Position numbers and translations under genes: made by a program
In this document: positions 52,226 through 62,620 of the stretch, in pieces
How positions within the stretch are numbered: position 1 is the stretch's first letter
Layout: each line of letters begins with the position of its first letter
The notes under the pieces: generated by a model
The model's input: the letters and a program-made list of their open reading frames with translations, nothing else
What the model was told of the DNA's origin: nothing
The model's database searches: none
Source: Poecilobothrus nobilitatus
Taxonomy: Eukaryota > Arthropoda > Insecta > Diptera > Dolichopodidae
Reading direction: 5' to 3'
DNA length: 64,000 nt
Assembly (NCBI GenBank): GCA_947095535.1
Contig: OX352774.1
Span: forward strand, 210,974,965-211,038,964

Positions 52226-54461
52226 ATTTTGGTAGTATTGTAAACACTGATACCAACAGTCTTTAAAAAAAAAAAAAAACAAATAATTTCCCTAGTCTAC
52301 TTGAAATATTTTTAATTTTTCTTCTGTCGTTGTGTGGGATGTTTATGATAAAAGTGACATCTATTGGAAGGCATTTTTAATTATTTTTCTTAAGTATTTG
52401 TTTGATTTGATGAATAAAAAATTAAAATAATGAGAAGTTAATTTAAGAAGTGAGGACAAAGGTTAATTTTCCTTATACAGTTATTACTTATTACTTAACT
52501 ATTTTTAGATTTTTTTTCATCAGTGAAAGTAAAAATAGTATTTTTAATAAGGACATTATTAATTCACTTGAATATTGATATATATATTTATGACAGATGA
52601 GTGATCATGCAAATTGTTTTTTTTATTTATTTTAATATATTATCGTATTATGTATTATATACATAATTATTTCCCTTTTATAAAAAAAAAATTATACATA
52701 TAATGTATTTATGTACATACATATATATAATATAATCTGATATGATTTTATAATATTATTTATTTACTTTATTTTTAGTTATGACGTATTAAAAAATTTT
52801 TGTAATAAGTTTTTTAAAACATATTTTGGAATTTTCTTTTCATTAGTAGATTCAGGTACTACATATTTTGTTCACAAACCTATTTTTTATTTTTAGATAT
52901 GGTTAAATATTTTAGCGACATCTATTGGAAGAGAACATAAAAAGCATCAATATATTTTACTGATTTTATTCAAACATAAAATATTTCAAGATGTGTGCTT
53001 CACTTCAATCTGCTCTGCTTCAATGCTCGGCAAATTCACAGTAAAAATTTCTGTAAATTTATACTGAAATATTTAACAGTATCTTAAAAATCTTAATAAG
53101 TAATGTCAGCTCCAAATAACAATAATAATTTAATAAGGCATAAAAACAAATGATTAATTGCATTATAAATCTTTTGTCATTACTTTATTCCATAAGCGGA
53201 TTGTTTCTTATTATCAATTTAGCGTTAGCAATTTATATGGTTCAGCAGGGTTTTAGATTCGAATTTTTGAAATACATCTTAAAATCTTTTTTCAATCTCG
53301 CCAAATTTCTAAGTTTTCAGAGAATACTTATATGATTTTTATCAAATCTATATATAGTAGGTTTCAATAATTTGAATAGTGAAGTTTGTGAGAAGTTACA
53401 TACATATAAGCATATGCTCTAAGTTATGCCCTAAACACTGGAGTCGATTTTTTCCGTGCGACAGTATATATTTTGCAATTTTTCCAACTAATTTAATATT
53501 AATTTTTCAGCGGAATAATTTTTATTAAAAATAAATTTTATCCAAATACATAACAATATTTTCCGTCTGTTTAATATAATCTTTATATTGCCTATATTTA
53601 GGATAAACAATATATTTCAGCCAGAGTATAGGCAACGTGAATACCCTAAAAATGAAGTTTCTTTTTATTTTTTTTTTAAATTTTAGTTCAAAAGGAAATT
53701 AGTTTAAAATTTATAATTATTTTAATATTTGATTAAAAATTTTTCAATTTTTTTATATTTTCCAAAAACTTTTGGAAAAATTTACTTATTAGTTTCACTC
53801 TGCTCGTTTGTTTGCCTTTTTACAAAACCTCTAAACTAAACCATTTACATATTTATTTATTTATTTTTTTTTCAATGTTTTATTTATTACCTGTTTTGAT
53901 ACATTCATTACTTATGCTAAATAAAACTAAAGAATATTTCAATATTATAACATTTTAATGTACATGGCTACAATAGTAACTCTCTCATTTAAATTTGTGA
54001 TAACTATATTAATAAAAGAAACTCTTAATTATACTTGATTTAAAATTATTATATAACTATTTATCATATTATAATAAATTTTTACATTTTTTGTATTTTT
54101 ATAGTATATTTTGTGTTGTAAAAAACAATTAATCGGCTTCGTCAAAAAGGGGAAAAAACAGCTATAGTAATTTTTGTTTTAAAATAAAACTTATAACTAC
54201 TTAAAACTAACTACCCTAAAGAACTAACCAAGAGCTTAAATTGTGGCTTTATTGCCCTTCTTAATAATTTATTTCCAAAAGTAAATCATTTTTTGCTTAA
54301 GTTTATCTTTGTTAGGAATGAATTGAATTTGATCATACTTGAAATTGTTAATAAATATGCTGTTATTTAAATTTAAGGGAATTTTTTTATTTGAGGCATT
54401 TCTTTTATAGTGATATATATAAGAGGAATTTTGTTTGTGTTTTCAATATTATTATAGAACC
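52226..54461. other. AT-rich spacer with an R1 end fragment
   Basis: No gene recognised. A terminus of the R1 repeat lies at about 53788-53850 (TTAGTTTCACTCTGCTCG, then ACAAAACCTCTAAACTAAAC), in the same orientation as the copy at 61850. The word GACATCTATTGGAAG occurs twice, near 52348 and 52919. Otherwise A/T-rich sequence. Confidence 0.5.
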
Positions 54462-54469
54462 GACAAAAC

Positions 54470-55204
54470 TAGGGCTCCCAACCGTCATTTTTTGGGAAGG
54501 ACTGTACTCCTTTTTCAAAAATTGCCCTTTCCATTTTTTAGCACTTAAAATGCACTTTATTTATTTTTAAAATTATTCATTTTACTTTTAAAATTATTAT
54601 TATTATTTGTCTAATATTTTGTTACACGCAATATTATTGACCTAATGAAATCGTAGAAATTCTTCATTGTGTTTCTATTTTTACTATGTATATTCATTTG
54701 ACATTTACATCGAATATATTGTGTTTCTACCTTCATATCATTCTATGACAGATGCCTCACAGTTTATGCATTTTTTGCTATGCAGATATTTTATATCGTA
54801 AGTTTTTTAAATCTAAATAATATTATTTAAAAGATATATAAATAAAAATATTTTAGGCATCTAAAAAAAATGAGTTCTTCTGAAGCTTCCGAAAATTAAG
54901 CTATAGAAATTAGTGGAAATCGAAGTAACGAGGAAGATTTATTTACCAAACGACCAAAACCAAATGAAAATAAAATTAAAAGAAGAAAAACTTATTATAA
55001 TCAAATTTGGGAAGAAAAATACCAATGGCTAACATAAGGAAGGAACACACAAAGACAACAAATACAACATAGAAGCAAAATATAAGGTTTGTTCATGTAC
55101 GTTTTCAATAGAATACAGTGGATATTCTGCTGTTAAATATACACAAAAAATTATTTCTTTTATTAAATGTCCTTTCTTCACACAAGTAAAAGTTGGGAAC
55201 CCTA
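54470..55204 (+). mobile_element. hAT-type DNA transposon remnant with 8-bp target duplication
   Basis: Terminal inverted repeats TAGGGCTCCCAAC (54470-54482) and GTTGGGAACCCTA (55192-55204) differ by one base. The exact 8-bp direct repeat GACAAAAC flanks the element (54462-54469 and 55205-55212). An 8-bp duplication with TAGGG/CAGGG ends is the pattern of the hAT superfamily. At 735 bp it is far too short for a full transposase; it retains a decayed BED-like finger (see 54870-55197). The right side is followed directly by R1-type repeat sequence, so it appears to have jumped into or beside an older repeat. Confidence 0.9.
54870..55197 (+). pseudogene. Decayed BED-like zinc-finger N-terminus inside the hAT element
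   Basis: From an ATG at 54870 the frame reads MSSSEASEN, a stop, then EEDLFTKRPKPNENKIKRRK, TYYNQIWEEKYQWLT, another stop, and after a frame change NKYNIEAKYKVCSCTFSIEY with SGYSAVKY. The layout (basic stretch, W-EEKY-WL, then K-x-C-x-C-x-F-S-I..SG) resembles the BED-type fingers in front of hAT-related transposases and related insect proteins. The usual C-x2-C is C-x1-C here and the histidines are missing or out of frame. It cannot make a functional protein. Confidence 0.6.
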
Positions 55205-55420
55205 GACAAAACCTCTAAATTAAACCATAAAAAAATTAAAGTTGTGGGACACCTTTTTTTGTGAAGCCCCATCCATTATGAAATTACAGCCGCAGCCGCA
55301 TTCAAAGTTAAGAAAAGTCAGATGTTCAAATATTTATATCTCAAAGCAAAGATTATACATATGGATATGACAAGACATTCCAAGCAGAACAAATTTTTTA
55401 GTATAGAAAATAAAAATAAA
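55205..55420 (-). repeat. R1 repeat fragment adjoining the hAT element
   Basis: Plus-strand words ACAAAACCTCTAAATTAAAC, GTTGTGGGACACC..TTTGTGAAGCCCC and AAATTACAGCCGCAGCC align with 61890-62030 (ACAAAACTTCTCCATACC, GTTGTAGAACAAATTTTTCG, TATTACAGAGCTACAGCCCC). The first word also recurs at 53822. It is an incomplete, diverged copy; its other part is expected left of the hAT element but was not recognised there. Confidence 0.6.
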
Positions 55421-57402
55421 GCTGTGCCCCAAATAGTCGCGACTTCTATGAATATGAAATTTATTTATTTGTTTTTAATGCTGCACATTATATTATAACT
55501 ACCTAACACTTATAACTATCCGATAATTAAATCAAAAAAAGTTTTTTTTTTAATTTTAAATACATACATTATAAACGTTTTTCATTCTTTTCTTTGATAT
55601 ACCTACAATTTAACGTGATTTTACCATGAAAAAAAAAGTTTTCTAAATAAAATAAATTGGTATGTATGTATGTACATTATACTTCGTATTGCTATAATAC
55701 TAGGATAGATAATAATTTCAATATATAATTTGTTTTATATATGTATAGTTTTTGCTAAAACTAAATTCGATTAAAACAATATTTAACTCTACTAATTACA
55801 ATTTGACTAATTCAACGTTTGTATAGTTGAACCTTACTTAGGTAGTGAGAATTCCATGTTTTAGTCTAACATTTTTCCTAATTTTTTTTTAATATAAGTA
55901 TATTTCAACATAAAAGAATTTAAATTAGGGTGCACTGACGCGTTAAAAATCTTTTTACCAGAATGCTTTAAAATTCCTCCTACATTCAGAATCTCGTATA
56001 TACGAATATATAAATATTCTGGAAAAATGGAATATCCTGATTTTGCAACAAATGCCAAAATCCTACCTAATTATTTTTTTTTACATACATACATATTTCA
56101 AAAAAAGTTTAATTTTCTATCTACTTAAATTGAGTTTGAGTTAAATTGTTGTTATTTGAATTATTTTAGTTGAAAGACGTTAACGGATTTTTACTTGATC
56201 TCTTGTCTTTGGCGTATAATGACATTTTAATTTATTATTTAAGTTTATTATTCAAATCTTATCATTTACTTTATAATTTAATTCTATTATTTAATCTTAT
56301 TATTTAAGTTGCTATTGATTGAGCTTGTTGGCTACTTTATACGTTTTATTGTAATAGAGTGGATAATGGTAATAATTTCAGAACAACTTAATAAATGCCG
56401 GAATGGTTAAATGGATGCATTGGTAATTTAATATGTTCTGTCATTTGTAGTTTCCTTTTCCACATATAGAAAAATAATCGAATATGAAAATATGTATTAT
56501 GAAAAGAATAATAACCGGGTACTCGTGTATATATATAATTACATATAAATATGAGTATATTACCGATTGGACAGTTTAATCTGTTACAAAATATAAAAAA
56601 AAGATTATTAATTTTAATTATAATACATATTTATTTTCTAATATTCCCATAAAATTAACAAAACAAAATTTAAATTAAAAAATTGTTTAAAAAATATTTT
56701 TTTTTTCACACAAAATGAATTTTATACTTAAAATAGTTTAAAATTTTAAAAATATTTAAAATATAATTTTATTTACAAATACATAATAATTATTATAAAA
56801 AAAAAAAACTGTAGAAATTATGTAACGACTAATATATAATATATTTTTTTTTTATTCACAATCAACCATTTGCACCATATAATTTTTATATTTATATATA
56901 CTAAAATTAATTAATTATTTATAATACAAAATTTATAAATTATATAATTAAAAGTTTTTTTTTACTTAAATCCAATAAATCTTTTTATATAAATTTCGAA
57001 ATAAATCTTTTTATATAATGTAAATTATATACATATTATGTATATAATAAATTTGTTGAATGTTTCATTTGATACAGGATTGATTGTAAAAAGTCATAAA
57101 AAATTATGGTGATAAGAATATGGTTGTAAAAATTTTTCCAAATTAAAAACAAAAATTTTAGACTTAACAGTTTTTTTTTTTATTTAGACTCAAAGTTTAC
57201 AATTTACTTTAACTGTTTTTTTTAATTTTTTTTATCACCTATTATGTAAACACTTTTTATGACTTTTATGACTCTGACTGACTAAACTGACTAATCACAA
57301 AACATTATTTATTTTGTTTTTATATTCTGTTTTTATTAATTTAATATAACCACTCGCCTTTCTTTACCTTCAAAGAAAATGAAAATTTTAAAAATTTCAC
57401 TT
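55421..57402. other. AT-rich spacer
   Basis: No gene recognised. A weak terminal pair, TTAGGTAG near 55838 and CTACCTAA near 56064, could mark a decayed small element of about 230 bases. The rest is A/T runs. Confidence 0.45.
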
Positions 57403-57530
57403 TGTTTTTTTTTTTTTTTTTTTTTTTTTTAGTTTATACCCCAATCTACTGCCAGTATAAATGTGACAAGAAAATTACACAGCCTTTTTTTCAGGCGTAT
57501 GTAGGTGTAAATGTCATAAGGGGATTATTT
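57403..57530 (-). mobile_element. SINE fragment, 5'-truncated, same family as 20050-20239
   Basis: The plus-strand words AAATTACACAGCCTTTTTTT, CAGGCGTATGTAGGTGTAAA and TGTCATAAGGGGATTA align with AAATTACACAACCTTTACTG, CAGGCGTGGCTGTAAATG and TTGCAAGGGGGAATAAC in the complete copy at 20050-20239. A long T run at 57404-57430 corresponds to the A-rich 3' end. The tRNA-related head with A and B boxes is missing, as in 5'-truncated retroposons. Borders on the T-rich flanks are approximate. Confidence 0.8.
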
Positions 57531-57650
57531 TTTTTTTTTTATGTTTATTTAATATTAATTCCGAAAATTTATTTGAAAATATTTGTTTTAAAAATATTAT
57601 AAAAAATATATATAATGGTACCTATATAAAGATTTTAAAAGATTATTAAA

Positions 57651-57821
57651 AGTACGTTCACAAACACTTGATTTTGAGAAATTGAGATGATTTCAAAAAT
57701 TGAGTTGATTTTCTCCTTTTTTAAAAAACGATTGTGAACACTTGAATTTTACTTGACATTTAACATTTTACTTGATTTTGTATATGATAATCAACTCGAT
57801 TTCGGATTTTGTGAACATACT
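57651..57821. mobile_element. Small MITE flanked by ATTAAA (171 bp)
   Basis: AGTACGTTCACAAA (57651-57664) and TTTGTGAACATACT (57808-57821) are inverted copies with one mismatch. ATTAAA flanks both ends (57645-57650 and 57822-57827). Inner words related to ATTTTACTTGA/TTGATTTTG are repeated. No coding capacity. The family and superfamily are unknown to me. Confidence 0.75.
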
Positions 57822-60015
57822 ATTAAAAGGCTAAATTAATTCTGTTATTATATTTTATTCTCAAAAGATCAATTAAATTTCTTAATTAAAAAGTAAAAGT
57901 TTTTAATTACTTTTTAAATGTCAAAAGGAATTAATCTGTACAGTTAAAAAGTAATTGAAAAATTTTTACTGTTTAACATGTCAATATAAAAAAAAAATGT
58001 TTAATCAGTATTTGTATTCTGTATTTGTATAGTTAGTAAAAAGACTAAAACTGATATAGTTATTTTTTGTTTATATACAGAATATGGGAATAAAAAAATG
58101 AAAATGGGAGTTTGATTTGATAACAAATCCTAGTATGTATAGGATAATAATGTTTCAGCTTTGAAAATTTAAAATTTTTATGCCAACCATGTCAATTTGA
58201 ACTGTAATATCTTTTTTTTTGAAACTTATTTTAGGCATAAATGCTGATTTAAATTGATTATAATATGTAATATTTGTATAGCAAAACAATATTTTTACTT
58301 TGGTTAAATGAATATTTATACTGAAAAATTTTGTATTTTTACTGACAGCAAACAAAAAAAAAAAAAAAAACAGTACTTTTATTAGCAAAAGAATGTTTAT
58401 TTATTTATGTATTTGTTAAACTTATGCGTATGCACATGTTTTATAGTGAAAAGGTAAATGGCGCATTTTCTCTCGAATGTCGGACTGTCAAAAGAATATT
58501 TTTTATGTTAAAAAATAAAAAATAACTGTTTAAAAAATTTTGTGTAAAATTCTGTCAATTTTAAATTAAAACTGATCATAACAATATACTCTTTACTGCA
58601 TACATATATATATTTAATTTATTTAAATTTTTCTCTTTTGATTTATTTAATTTTTAAAAATATTTATAAAAAAAGTATATCTTATTGTAATTTTAAAAAA
58701 TTTTTAATATCTATTTTTTTTTCTGTATTAAAATATTTTTTTTTTTTATTTTTATAAAATTTTTGTAGTGTGGCAATCAATTGCGGCTGGCTAAGTTATT
58801 TTCTTTTGGTGTTTTTTTAATTTTTAAATAAAAATTCACAAAACTTGAATTTGATTTTTTTTTTAATTAAATACTTTATATTTATAGAATATTTTGCGTA
58901 CACATGTATATTATAAAAGTGTTGACACATATAAATGGTATAATAAGAAAACATATATATAATCTTGTATGTATATAATATATCACAATTAAAAAAAAAA
59001 AATTTTCTTTTTTTTTTTCTATTTTTTAAAGTACATACAATTTGAGCATCATATACAATAATTAAAAGGCATTGATTGCATAATAACGAAATAACTGCAC
59101 TTTTTGTAGATATGCAGTTTGAAAAAGGACTCCTACGAAAAGATTTTGTACGAACGATTGGTACAAAATTTATTTTGTATTTATATGGAAAAAAAAAAGT
59201 CGCCAATCAAATTTTTATTATATCGTTTTTTGGTGCAAAAAAAGCCTTCTAATTATCATTTCGAGATTTTTTTTAATTGGTTATTTTATTTTAAAAAATT
59301 AAAAAAATATCAAAATTTAGAGAAATTTTAAAGTTTCTATGCACAATGAATGAATTTTCAAAAATAAAAATTTTAGAAATATGAAATGTTATTTTTATTT
59401 ATTATTTTATGAATGAATATTGTATGAATATTGAAAGATTATTGTACAAAATCATTGCAGTTACCATTAACATTTCTTTTATTTTAGTTTTGCTAATCAC
59501 TTTTTTAATCGCTTGAATTTAGTAAAAAATAGTATTTAAAACTTTAAGTCTTATCTACATAATATACTGTCACTTTAACATTTAACAGAAAATTTTCTAA
59601 ATGTTTGCCCCAAAAATCTTAAATCCGAATAAAATTTTTATCCGAACAAAATAAAAAAATCCGAATTTTCTATTTTTAAACGATTTAACTTTCTCTTAAA
59701 TAAGATTATCTCTTAGATAGGTAGAAAATGAAAAAATCTTACCGAAAATAAAAATTTTTCGAATGTTTTCGAAATTAAAGGTAAACATTCAAACTTAAAG
59801 CATTAAATCTTGGATTTTTTATAAATTTTCACTGCTTAAAAATATGATTAAAATTAAAAAAAAAAAAAAAAATTAAATATTAAAACTAACTGCCACTGTT
59901 TTTAAGTTAAAAAAAAAAAAAAATCTCGAAATATTTAAATATTATTAGTATTTAGTATAAAACATTTTATTTATATTTTAATATTAATTATTATTATTAT
60001 TATTATTTTTTTTTT
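57822..60015. other. AT-rich spacer
   Basis: No gene recognised; open frames here are low-complexity. One patch (58441-58500, containing AATGGCGCATTTTCTCTCG) and another (58768-58795, CAATTGCGGCTGGCTAAG) are GC-richer but have no coding signature. The 3' end of the neighbouring CRAL-TRIO gene lies in the right-hand end. Confidence 0.5.
59966..59971 (-). terminator. Candidate poly(A) signal for the CRAL-TRIO gene
   Basis: AATAAA on the minus strand 45 bases past the stop codon, in a plausible position, but such hexamers are common in this DNA. Confidence 0.35.
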
Positions 60016-60981
60016 TTACTTTTTATTATAACCATATGAATTTATTGCTTCAAATTCTTTTGAACATTTCATTAAAATTGTATACCATTCTTCACCAGTT
60101 GGACGTTTTAATTCTAATAAACCACCATAACAATTTGGTAAAACTTTTGGTGACATATGTTGATGTAATGAATCACGATCAGTACCATGAAAATATATTC
60201 TAGAACGTAATTTTTCTCTTAAAAATGGTTTAAATAATGCAAAAACAATATTAAAAATTTTTGGTTGATTAACAATATGAATTGCTTTAACACGTAATGG
60301 TATTGAATCTTGTAACCAATCAACAATACGTTTTGCAAATGGTGGTGTAAATTGCATTGTTTGTGATAATGATAAACCATCCATATCAAATATAACAACA
60401 CCACCATTTATTTGTGTATCAGCTTCAAGACATGCCATTTCCAAAAATAATACAACACCTTTAAATACTTCATCTAAGCTAACTTTTTTATGATTCCATT
60501 TTTCTAAATAAAAAAAAAAGAAATAAAAAATAAAAATTACAAAATTTCTTTTAAATATATTTGAAAAAAAAAAAAAAATTTTTTAATTATATATCATTTA
60601 TATATATACTAACTTCCTAATTCTATAACTAAAACTCTACGACCAAGTTGATCACGATTTGAAAAAACTGTTAATACATTTGATCTAAATATATTGCCTT
60701 CATTTTCTGGTACTAAATTTTTATAAATGTCATTATGTTTTATTTTAAAAGCATAATATCGTTTGATCTAAAAATAAATTTAATAAAAAATTAAATTTTT
60801 AAATGTAATTTTTTAGATTAGTAATATAAAATATAATTTAAATTAATTATAATATTTATATAAGGAAAAAATTAATAAACATTTACCAAATCTTTAGCAC
60901 TTTCTGGATAATATTTTGTTGGTCTTAAAAATCTTACTAACCAATCTTCATTATGTAAAGGGCATACTAAATCAGTTTCCT
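60016..60981 (-). CDS. CRAL-TRIO domain lipid-transfer protein (clavesin/alpha-TTP-like), 3' part
   Basis: Three exons with GT-AG introns and matching phases: 60981-60887, 60767-60614 and 60503-60016 (stop TAA 60018-60016), 244 visible residues. The first encodes the end of the helical CRAL-TRIO-N domain (EDWLVRFLRPTKYYPESAKD). The middle exon gives IKRYYAFKIKHNDIYKNLVP and the first beta strands (DQLGRRVLVIELG). The last gives the lipid-pocket core: GGVVIFDMDGLS, TPPFAKRIVDWLQDSIPLRV, KAIHIVNQPKIFNIVFALFK, PFLREKLRSRIYFHG and the closing LPNCYGG, then about 34 residues. Members of the family bind hydrophobic ligands such as retinaldehyde, tocopherol or phosphoinositides in the cytosol. The family is usually about 300 residues, so roughly 55-70 N-terminal residues are missing: the visible part begins inside a codon and no upstream exon was found up to 64000. 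Ligand unknown; insects have many paralogues, so no symbol is given. Confidence 0.92.
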
Positions 60982-61849
60982 CTGAAAAAATAAAAATATG
61001 AAATTTTCTTTTTTTTTTTTGTAAAATTTTAAATTTTAAAAAAAAATCTTAAAAATTTTCGAATGTAGTATAAGGGCATCTTTAATAAATTATAGGTATA
61101 TGTAACTGAACCAGCAGTTAATTTAAATTAGTTATATAATTCAATAAAACTTTAATAAATTAACAAAATTTTAAATTAGAAGAAATATTCTAAATATATT
61201 ATGTATATATTACATAATAATAATATGTATATAAAACGATTTCGTGATAAAATTCACAAACAGAAATCTAAAACTTAAAAATTCACTAAAATAAAATCCA
61301 CAAACAGAAACCCACAAATTCGAAATCCAACTATAAAATCCCTTCTCCAGAATAAAGGATATATTATATATAAACATATATGAATACACAAGATTTTAAA
61401 ATCAACCCTAAAAACCCTCTTTATTATTTATGTTACATATACACACATTTAAACAACAAAGCATTTAAAATAATTAGGCCTTCCACAACAAACCCTCCCA
61501 CATTTAGGTAAGTAACATATATATTATTAAAAAAAAAAATGAAATATTTCTGCAAAAAGTCAATTTGTGGATTTATTTAATTTTTTTGATTTGCGCACAA
61601 AATGAAAGAACTTCGGCATCAAAAAAAAAAAAAAAAACCAAGAAAAATTTTTGAGAAATTATTTCATTTTTGGGTTGCGCAATTATTTCATGTTGCCCGA
61701 ATCAGACACTTCATAATGAATATTTAAATTTACTTTGTAAGATTTTTTTCAATTAAACAATGTGATTCAGTATTCAAATTGAAAATTTCCTCCTTTTTCA
61801 TGTCAATATCATTTTTTAGCACATTTGCAAAAAAAAAATTTGAAAATAT
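60982..61849. other. Intron or upstream flank of the CRAL-TRIO gene
   Basis: A further 5' exon must exist on the minus strand because the exon at 60887-60981 begins with a split codon. No candidate with the expected helical N-terminal sequence was seen here. TA tracts and A/T runs predominate. Confidence 0.5.
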
Positions 61850-62620
61850 TTGGCTATTGGTACTCCCCGTCCGTTACGTTGCCTAACAAAACTTCTCCAT
61901 ACCATTAAAGATAGAGCAATGAATTTTTAACCATGGGTATAGGTCTCATAAAAAAAATTAATGTTGTAGAACAAATTTTTCGTGTAGCCCCCCCCCGCCC
62001 CCTTTCTATTACAGAGCTACAGCCCCTCAAACTTAAAAAAAAAACCCTATTTTTAATTGTGTATATGTCAAGTTCTGCTTAACATTTTTTCAAATTAAAA
62101 ACGTCATCCCGACAGGACTTGTTTTTATCTTTATAAATTAATATCAAAATTATACATTTGTTTTAAAATTTAGTATTTAAATTTACTGTTATGTGAAAAT
62201 CAAATTTTGCATGATTTTTCTTTCTTCATAACACCGGCACACTTTTAGATAGGGACTTAAAATTTTGAGAAATAAAGAAAATTTGTTTCAGGAATTGTTT
62301 TTGTACCATTCCCTGTTTAAGGACTATTATGATGGCGGCTGAATGAAAAATTGAAATTTTCCTATTGTGTTAATGGTTTTTCTTAATTATGTAGAATTAA
62401 AATTAGAATAGAATGCAATTGATGAAAGTGTCTCTTTATTTTTAACATTTTTTTTTATTATATTAAATTCTCAAGAAAATTTTCAAATTTTCGTAAAAGT
62501 CACAATTTTAAACAGTTTGTATTGTTTTTTTGAAAATGTGCGCCTTTAAAAACCGTTGGTTTACATTCTGCCTTGTTTTCTGTTTTTTGTAATTGAATGT
62601 CAAATTCATATATAGTTCAT
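61850..62620 (-). repeat. Dispersed repeat family R1, copy 3
   Basis: The reverse complement is collinear with the copy at 12145-12875: GGTTTTTAAAGGCGCACATT (62537-62556), CTTAAACAGGGAATGG, GGGGCTGTAGCTCTG (62018-62032), and the end GTAACGGACGGGGAGTACCA (61860-61879). It includes a run of nine C (61988 onward). There is no coding capacity. It probably lies within the intron or 5' flank of the CRAL-TRIO gene. Confidence 0.75.

Noticed and set aside
54870..55197. A functional zinc-finger gene
   Set aside because: Stops and a frame change interrupt it, key Cys/His spacing is lost, and it lies inside a hAT element.
55861..56058. A 65-codon minus-strand frame (ending KKKLGKMLD)
   Set aside because: Composition is less biased than most, but there are no motifs, no splice partners and no recognisable family.
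60219..60407. A second minus-strand frame in the CRAL-TRIO exon
   Set aside because: It is an out-of-frame shadow of the CRAL-TRIO coding sequence.
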